From Spirosoma telluris (GTDB taxonomy: Bacteria > Bacteroidota > Bacteroidia > Cytophagales > Spirosomataceae): 64,000 bases of DNA. Below, piece after piece: positions 58,384 to 64,000 of the stretch. Position numbers and translations under genes: made by a program. Location: contig QLII01000001.1 of NCBI GenBank assembly GCA_003259005.1, positions 8,113,001 to 8,177,000 on the forward strand, in the 5' to 3' direction. The number at the start of each line of letters is the position of its first letter. Positions within the stretch are counted from its first letter, which is position 1. Below the pieces are notes generated by a model. That model did not search any database, was not told the DNA's origin, and was given only the letters and a program-made list of their open reading frames with translations.

Positions 58384-59210
58384 TTAATTATTGATTTTCA
58401 TTGACTTACTGGTAAGTTCTGGCAGAGGCAGTGTGTTGTCAATCCAGTTCAGGATGTAATCGGCGTCTTCTTTCCAGGTAGGCTGGCCCAGTACAAAATG
58501 GTTACGACCCTCAAATTCTTTGTAATCCGTGATGGAATTCGAATTCTGGTATTTTCGGTAATTATCGTAATTGAGCGAGGCCGGAATTGTGTGGTCTGTA
58601 CTGCCAGAGGTAAGCAGCAGGGGCGCATGAGGTTTGCTGAAATCGACGTGGGCCGCTGCCGTAATGGTATCCCGAACAATGAGTTTGGATTCGGGTAAGG
58701 CCAACTGATAATAAGCGGCTTTTTGCTGTTCGAGCGGCATGCCATTGGTAAAGGCATATTGCCAGTCTTTGAACGACATTAGGTACGTTTCCTTCGTGGA
58801 AGTGAAAAAGCCCAACGGGCCCCAGCCAGCTTTCAGAAACGATAGTTTAAAGGTGAAGATACCCTGGGGAGGAACTGAATGAATGGCAATGCCTGCTGCA
58901 CCAAGACCACGCTGCAACAACAGCTGCACCATCAGCCCCCGATTGAATGACCAATCAGGATGGGTTTTTCAGGTAGTTGTTCCACAATGTGGGCGTAATA
59001 GTTAGTTAGGTCGGCTAATCGGTTGGATGCGATCCCCTCATCGGGGTGCCGGTTTCGTAATACTTCAGCTGGGGCATCTTTGTGTGGCCAGGCAGGAGCC
59101 ATGGTTGTGTATCCCTTTTGCTCAAAATAAGCTTGCCATTCCTGCCAGCTATCGTTGCTGACAAAGGCACCAGTGATAAAAACAATAGTTTTGGGACGGG
59201 TGATTTTCAT
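58384..59210 (-). CDS. Alpha/beta-hydrolase (one frameshift)
   Basis: Starts at 59210 with TIVFITGAFVSNDSWQEWQA, without a signal peptide, so cytoplasmic. PEKPILIGHSIGG is the nucleophile elbow. Directly after it the frame stops in the five-C run at 58936-58940; one base more joins LMVQLLLQRGLGAAGIAIHS. The acid is in LLLTSGSTDHTIPASLNYDN and the His in FEGRNHFVLGQPTWKEDADY. About 275 residues when joined. First gene of the minus-strand operon with the second hydrolase and SDR, and divergent from the TPR kinase. Confidence 0.87.
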
Positions 59211-59318
59211 GATCGTTTTAGTTTATTTGGTTGAACTACCTAGATCAAATGAAATGCCGTCATTTTAAACTATTGAAAATCAGTTAGTTGTGATTTCTCG
59301 CCAGAATTTTTACTACTG

Positions 59319-59358
59319 AATATCGTTGAACAACGAACAGAACAACGATATATCGTTG
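59319..59358. promoter_or_regulatory. Cluster of CAACGATA half-sites in divergent promoter region
   Basis: TATCGTTG, CAACGA, CAACGATA and TATCGTTG follow each other within 40 bases, the last two making a perfect 16-base palindrome (59343-59358). It lies between the hydrolase operon and the TPR kinase gene, where an operator for both would be expected. Confidence 0.5.
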
Positions 59359-59387
59359 GCGGGGACTTGCCCATTCGATACAGCACG

Positions 59388-59423
59388 CTACTAAATCAGG
59401 TAAAAAAGCCTGATCTTTAGTAG
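59388..59423. promoter_or_regulatory. Hairpin in the leader of the TPR kinase gene
   Basis: CTACTAAATCAGG pairs with CCTGATCTTTAGTAG around an A-rich loop with a 2-base bulge. About 100 bases upstream of the kinase ATG; could be a leader structure. Confidence 0.4.
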
Positions 59424-59526
59424 TTATAGCCTGATTGATAGTAAGTTACTGGAATCGTTGTCTTCTTCAGCCAGCCTGTTACCTGCGGTGGCCTGATTTA
59501 TGAATGAGTAGCCGAAAGAAAATAGA

Positions 59527-61836
59527 ATGAGAAGACTGTTGTTGATTACCTGTCTTATAGGATGTACGCTGTTAACAGCTTCTGCCCAAACGCAAACGGG
59601 TAGCTCGTCGCAGGAATTACTGGCCCGTTTGCAGCAAAGCAAGCTGGATACCCATCGTGTTCATGTATTGCAGGATTTGGCTACCTATTACATGTTCAAA
59701 CCGAACGCTCAGGTTGCCGATATGGACAGTGCCATGACCGTAGCCCGGCAGGCTGAGCAGTTGAGTGTTCGGTTACATGATCCGAAAGGGCAGGCAACCA
59801 GTTTTATTTTATATGCCCGCGTCTACAATCACGATGGCAAGAAAGAAAAAGCAAAAGCGCTGGTGCGAAAAGCCATTGCGCTTTTTTCCCAATTTCATTA
59901 CCTCGATGAACTGGGCGAAGCCTATTTTGAACTCGGAAGTTATTCTCCCCTCATTGGATCGGGGCTGACGGAGCGAATACAGATGGCGGAACTGGCCCTG
60001 GCGACGTTCCAGCAATCAGGGAATAAACTCAAGCAGGCTAATTGTAATAAAGAGCTCGGCGATTTGTACCAGGTGGAAGGTAATAATGTCCAGGCGCTGG
60101 CTTCCCTTAAGCAGGCGTTGAGTTTGTACAAAGCTGTGGGCCGAGGCCGACTACAAGGGGTCTACGACTTACTGGGTCAGGTTTGCGGTGAACTGGGTGA
60201 TTATAAAGAAGCGATTCGATATGGACTCCTGGCGGTTCAAACGGCTGAGCAGTCCGGCGATTCGACCATGCTGCTGGCTACCATCTATAATCGACTGGGT
60301 ATCACTTATCAGAACCTGCATGACCTTAAACAGGCCAATCTGTACTTTAGAAGGTCGATTGCCATTGCAGAGAAGTATAATGACGCGGGAGCCATTTGCA
60401 TTCTGGCGACCAATATCAGCGATACCTACGTACTGCTTCATCAGCCCGTTACTGCGCTCGCTTTTTTACGGACTATTGTCAAAAAATACCCGCTGCCTGA
60501 TCTGGCTAGCCAGATTTATATTACCGGACAATTTATCAATGTCTATATGGCGAGCAAGCAGTATAGGTTGGCCCAACCCTATAGTGATCGTCTAGTCAGA
60601 TTATCTGAAAATAGAGAGCGCATTGATAATGAAACTCAACTCTATGCCTATGGCATGCTGATCCGGTTTTTCTTGGCAACTCAGCAGTACCAACAGGCTG
60701 ATAAATACCTGGTGACTCACCGAGCGCTGTCTCAAAAAATGGGGTCCCTGCGTAGCCTGTCCACCAATCATTTATGGACATTTAAAGTAGATTCAGCCCA
60801 AGCTAATTATCCGGCTGCTATTACGCATTACCAGCGTCATAAAGCCTTGAATGACTCCTTATTTACCGAGTCGAAAAGTAAGCAGATTGCCTTGTTGCAA
60901 ACCCAGTTCGATACTAAAAAGAAGGACCAAGACATCAAATTAAAGGGCCAGCATATCGAGTTATTGAAAAAACAGAGCGAATTGCAATTAAACGACTTAA
61001 GCCAAACAAAACTTTTACGGAATGTTACGTTTATTGTTATCGCGTTGCTTCTCATTATTCTCGGGTTAGTCTACAATCGATACCGGCTCAAACAAAAAAG
61101 CAGTGCCATTCTGGAAGCCCATCAGAAAGAGATTAACGACCAAAATCAGTCGCTTCAGCGTTTGTTAACCGAAAAGGAATGGCTGTTGAAAGAGATTCAT
61201 CACCGAGTCAAAAATAACCTGCAAATTGTGATGAGCCTGTTGAATACGCAATCTGCTTACCTAACCGATGAAGCAGCTATGCTGGCTATTCGCGATAGTC
61301 AGCACCGGGTTCAGGCCATCTCGTTGATTCACCATAAGCTCTATCAATCTGAAAACCTGTCGTCTATTGATATGTCGACTTACATCCGGGAGCTCGTCGA
61401 ATATTTGCGGGATTTTTTTGGCACAGGTCAGCGCATCCGTTTTGAGACGCATATTGACCCGGTTAAACTGGGAGTGTCCTATGCTGTACCCATCGGCCTG
61501 ATTCTGAACGAAGCCATTACCAACAGCATCAAGTACGCATTTCCTGACAATAGTGTGGGGCAGATCGTTATTTCATTCCAGCATACGGGGGGCATGACTT
61601 ATTTGCTCACCATTGCCGACAATGGGATCGGGTTACCGGCAACTATGGATAGCCAGCAACATGATTCACTGGGGTTGAGCCTGATGCGTGGACTAAGTGA
61701 CGATATCGACGGCCACTTTGCCATAGCGAACGATAAGGGTACCCGTATTACCATGCGCTTTTTCTACGAACCGACAGATCAGCCCGAATCAGCCGACATA
61801 TCCTCCCATCTACCTTTTGAAACGACGGCCTTATGA
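59527..61836 (+). CDS. TPR sensor histidine kinase (HisKA_2 type)
   Basis: A 769-residue kinase. A signal peptide (MRRLLLITCLIGCTLLTASA) leads into periplasmic TPRs (about 30-430; e.g. QVEGNNVQALASLKQALSLY and GDYKEAIRYGLLAVQTAEQS), a coiled segment (KKKDQDIKLKGQHIELLKKQ) and one membrane helix (about 500, NVTFIVIALLLIILGLVYN). The kinase core is WLLKEIHHRVKNNLQIVMSL with phospho-acceptor His in EIHHR, then LILNEAITNSIKYAFPDNSV, IADNGIG and SLGLSLMRGL for ATP binding. Its stop overlaps the next start (ATGA at 61833), so the regulator downstream is the partner. Confidence 0.92.
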   Translation: MRRLLLITCLIGCTLLTASAQTQTGSSSQELLARLQQSKLDTHRVHVLQDLATYYMFKPNAQVADMDSAMTVARQAEQLSVRLHDPKGQATSFILYARVYNHDGKKEKAKALVRKAIALFSQFHYLDELGEAYFELGSYSPLIGSGLTERIQMAELALATFQQSGNKLKQANCNKELGDLYQVEGNNVQALASLKQALSLYKAVGRGRLQGVYDLLGQVCGELGDYKEAIRYGLLAVQTAEQSGDSTMLLATIYNRLGITYQNLHDLKQANLYFRRSIAIAEKYNDAGAICILATNISDTYVLLHQPVTALAFLRTIVKKYPLPDLASQIYITGQFINVYMASKQYRLAQPYSDRLVRLSENRERIDNETQLYAYGMLIRFFLATQQYQQADKYLVTHRALSQKMGSLRSLSTNHLWTFKVDSAQANYPAAITHYQRHKALNDSLFTESKSKQIALLQTQFDTKKKDQDIKLKGQHIELLKKQSELQLNDLSQTKLLRNVTFIVIALLLIILGLVYNRYRLKQKSSAILEAHQKEINDQNQSLQRLLTEKEWLLKEIHHRVKNNLQIVMSLLNTQSAYLTDEAAMLAIRDSQHRVQAISLIHHKLYQSENLSSIDMSTYIRELVEYLRDFFGTGQRIRFETHIDPVKLGVSYAVPIGLILNEAITNSIKYAFPDNSVGQIVISFQHTGGMTYLLTIADNGIGLPATMDSQQHDSLGLSLMRGLSDDIDGHFAIANDKGTRITMRFFYEPTDQPESADISSHLPFETTAL

Positions 61837-63791
61837 ACCAGTCAGTACTTATTGTTGAAGATCAGTTTATCGAAGCTAATGACCTGCGGTTAATGCTGCA
61901 AAAAGCGGGTTACCGGGTTACGGGTATTGCCCGTTCGGTTCCCAATGCACTGGAACTCATCGGGCAGGAGAAGCCGGATGTTGTCCTGCTGGATATTTTC
62001 CTGAAAGGCCCGCTGACCGGCATCGACCTGGCCAAACAGTTAAAGGAAGATTCGATTCCGTTTATCTATCTCTCGGCCAACTCTACGCAGGATGTTTTGA
62101 CAGCGGCCAAAGCGACCCAGCCCGATGGCTTTTTAGTTAAACCTTTTCGGGAAAAAGACGTGCTGGTAACACTCGAAGTGGCACGATATCGGCATGAACA
62201 TAGCCTGGAAGCCAGTTTTCGCCGGGGCACCCAGTTGCTCAAACAGCTCACCAAACTACTGGCAGACCCCATTGACTGGGAACAGAAATTACTACATGCA
62301 GGAAAGGCGATTCAACCATTTATTCCCTTTGATTTTATGTCGGCTGGTCTTTCAGCAGCCGATGCAACTGCGTATACAGATCAGGGTTATTTGCGAATTG
62401 GCTTTGACGAATACCAGCTCGTTGGGCCAACCGAACTGATGGTCATGACGAATCTAAAGCGGCATGAATTGGCTGCCTTGCAGGCAAAAACAGCGATTGA
62501 AACGGAAGCCATCTGGTACAGCGAGATTGAGTTTAAACAAGTATGCCGGCAACCTTCCATCCAAAAATTGATTGCGGATACCTTTCTGATGCGCTCCCAT
62601 CTGGTGTTGCCGCTGGCCGTACCAACCGGTGAACAATTTACATTCTCCTTTTATAGTCGTCGTCCAGATGCTTATCAGGAAGAACACATCACCTTATTTG
62701 GCCAATTAAAGCCCGTATTGACAACAGCCGTTGGAAACTTGCTGAACACGAGCCCCAAAGCTGCACCGTCAATCCTGACATCAACATCTGAATACGTTTC
62801 CCAATCGTCGGACAGTCCTCCCATCCCGACTACGTTCGAGGGTATTGTTGGCAATAGTCACTTGCTATTGACGGTTTTCGATCATCTTTCGTTGGTTGCC
62901 CCTTCCGATACGTCGGTACTGATACTGGGCGAGAGTGGAACTGGCAAAGAACGCATTGCAGCTACTATTCATCAGCTCTCCCCCCGCAAACGGAAACCCC
63001 TCATCCGTGTCAACTGCGCCACCTTACCTGCCAACCTGATTGAATCCGAACTATTTGGCCATGAAAAAGGGTCATTCACGGGTGCCACTGACAAGCGAAT
63101 CGGCCGGTTTGAGCAAGCCGACGGAGGTAGTATCTTTCTGGACGAAATTGGGGAGATGCCGGTTGAGTTGCAGGTTAAGTTACTGCGGGTATTACAGGAA
63201 AAAGAGATTGAACGTATCGGAGGACAATCATCCATTAAAATTAATGTGCGCATTATTGCTGCTACCAACCGCAATCTGGAAAAGGAAGTAGCTGAAGGAC
63301 GCTTTCGACTCGATCTGTATTATCGGCTAAATGTTTTCCCCATCGCGCTTCCTCCGTTGCGGGATCGGAAAGAAGATATACCTGCCCTGGTTCAGCATTT
63401 TATTGGTCAGTATAATCAGAAAACGGGCAAAAAAATTACGGGGCTGTCGGCTCATGCATTGAGTTCGCTACTGTCATATCACTGGCCAGGCAACATTAGG
63501 GAGCTGGAACATCTGATTGAGCGTAGCGTATTGCTTACGAAAGGAACGCTGATTGAGGAGGTGGGCCTGCCAAATATGGGTCAACCGATGTTACCAAAGA
63601 CGTCCGAAGAGTCCCGGCTTAAGACCATTGATGAAAACGAGCGGGATCATATCATCGCTGTGCTTAAAAAGTGCAATGGCCGAATCTGGGGCGCTGGTGG
63701 AGCGGCCGAAGTCTTGAATGTTCCACCAACAACGCTGAATTCTAAAATGAAAAAACTAGGTATCCGGAAAGAATATTTGGATCTTCGTTAG
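61833..63791 (+). CDS. NtrC-type sigma54-activator response regulator
   Basis: A 652-residue protein. The receiver (about 1-120) has Asp54 in VVLLDIFLKGPLTG and Lys in FLVKPF. A middle part (about 140-310) may be a GAF-like domain. The AAA+ domain shows ILGESGTGKERIAATIHQL (Walker A), ELFGHEKGSFTGATDKRI (the sigma54-contacting GAFTGA loop as GSFTGA) and GGSIFLDEIGEMPVELQVKL (Walker B), with RLNVFPIALPPLRDRKEDIP. The C-terminal Fis-type helix-turn-helix is RIWGAGGAAEVLNVPPTTLN. It should activate sigma54 promoters when phosphorylated by the overlapping kinase. Targets unknown; the divergent hydrolase/SDR operon is a candidate. Confidence 0.93.
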   Translation: MNQSVLIVEDQFIEANDLRLMLQKAGYRVTGIARSVPNALELIGQEKPDVVLLDIFLKGPLTGIDLAKQLKEDSIPFIYLSANSTQDVLTAAKATQPDGFLVKPFREKDVLVTLEVARYRHEHSLEASFRRGTQLLKQLTKLLADPIDWEQKLLHAGKAIQPFIPFDFMSAGLSAADATAYTDQGYLRIGFDEYQLVGPTELMVMTNLKRHELAALQAKTAIETEAIWYSEIEFKQVCRQPSIQKLIADTFLMRSHLVLPLAVPTGEQFTFSFYSRRPDAYQEEHITLFGQLKPVLTTAVGNLLNTSPKAAPSILTSTSEYVSQSSDSPPIPTTFEGIVGNSHLLLTVFDHLSLVAPSDTSVLILGESGTGKERIAATIHQLSPRKRKPLIRVNCATLPANLIESELFGHEKGSFTGATDKRIGRFEQADGGSIFLDEIGEMPVELQVKLLRVLQEKEIERIGGQSSIKINVRIIAATNRNLEKEVAEGRFRLDLYYRLNVFPIALPPLRDRKEDIPALVQHFIGQYNQKTGKKITGLSAHALSSLLSYHWPGNIRELEHLIERSVLLTKGTLIEEVGLPNMGQPMLPKTSEESRLKTIDENERDHIIAVLKKCNGRIWGAGGAAEVLNVPPTTLNSKMKKLGIRKEYLDLR

Positions 63792-64000
63792 TTGGCTTTT
63801 CCTGAAAAATTGGCCGTTTAACTGAACGGTAATTGAGTTGACCCGCCCTAAAAGCGTTTAAGATTGGACAAATCGTAAATGATGATGCTTTGTTTAAGAT
63901 ACAGTATGTTGGTTAGACAACAATCATTGGCTGGCTGTAGGATACGAGCAGACTGTATTATCGGCTCAACGTTTTATCTGGATCACTTACATGGATAATC
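63792..64000. other. Right-edge non-coding stretch
   Basis: About 210 bases after the regulator stop with no gene or strong signal recognised before the window ends. Confidence 0.4.

Overview
The window looks like a chromosomal segment from a Cytophagales bacterium of the Spirosoma type (Bacteroidota). This rests on a SusC/SusD pair with a clustered set of sulfatases, a hybrid two-component regulator with Reg_prop and Y_Y_Y domains, LytTR regulators, many SPase II lipoproteins with acidic residues after the lipobox Cys, and no obvious Shine-Dalgarno sequences. The genus is inference; there is no rRNA or marker gene here.

Layout. 1-9 kb: a PAS protein running off the left edge, an S41 protease remnant beside a mobile-looking repeat, a group of surface-type lipoproteins, and an NTF2-like protein. 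9-20 kb: a LytS/LytTR two-component pair, a glycosyltransferase, an esterase, a TPR remnant, a second copy of the repeat and a one-protein hybrid two-component system. 20-23 kb: a folate-reductase-like protein, a gene-free stretch full of hairpins, and a Tat-exported sugar isomerase-like protein. 22.8-30.7 kb: a heavy-metal efflux cluster consisting of a small exported protein, an RND pump fused to a TolC-like outer-membrane factor, an adaptor lipoprotein, a CDF exporter and a ZIP-family transporter. 30.8-31.5 kb: a broken orphan LytTR regulator.

32-52 kb is the most distinctive region. All its genes lie on the minus strand: a 40-residue membrane peptide, a sterol-desaturase-family enzyme, a formylglycine-generating enzyme (FGE), SusC, SusD, seven Cys-type sulfatases and a rhodanese-thioredoxin fusion. 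The likely logic is import of a sulfated glycan by SusCD, removal of sulfate by the sulfatases, and activation of those sulfatases by the local FGE. No glycoside hydrolase or lyase was seen. 53-64 kb: a TlpA-like thiol oxidoreductase, a TPR protein, two large palindromic repeats, an SDR plus two alpha/beta-hydrolases, and a divergent TPR histidine kinase with a sigma54-activator response regulator.

A strong cross-cutting feature is about fifteen single-site frameshifts in otherwise well-conserved genes, mostly at runs of G or C. This looks more like sequencing or assembly error than decay, so those genes are annotated across the break. A few loci (the S41 protease, the YceI-like gene, the TPR remnant and the first sulfatase) look truly damaged.
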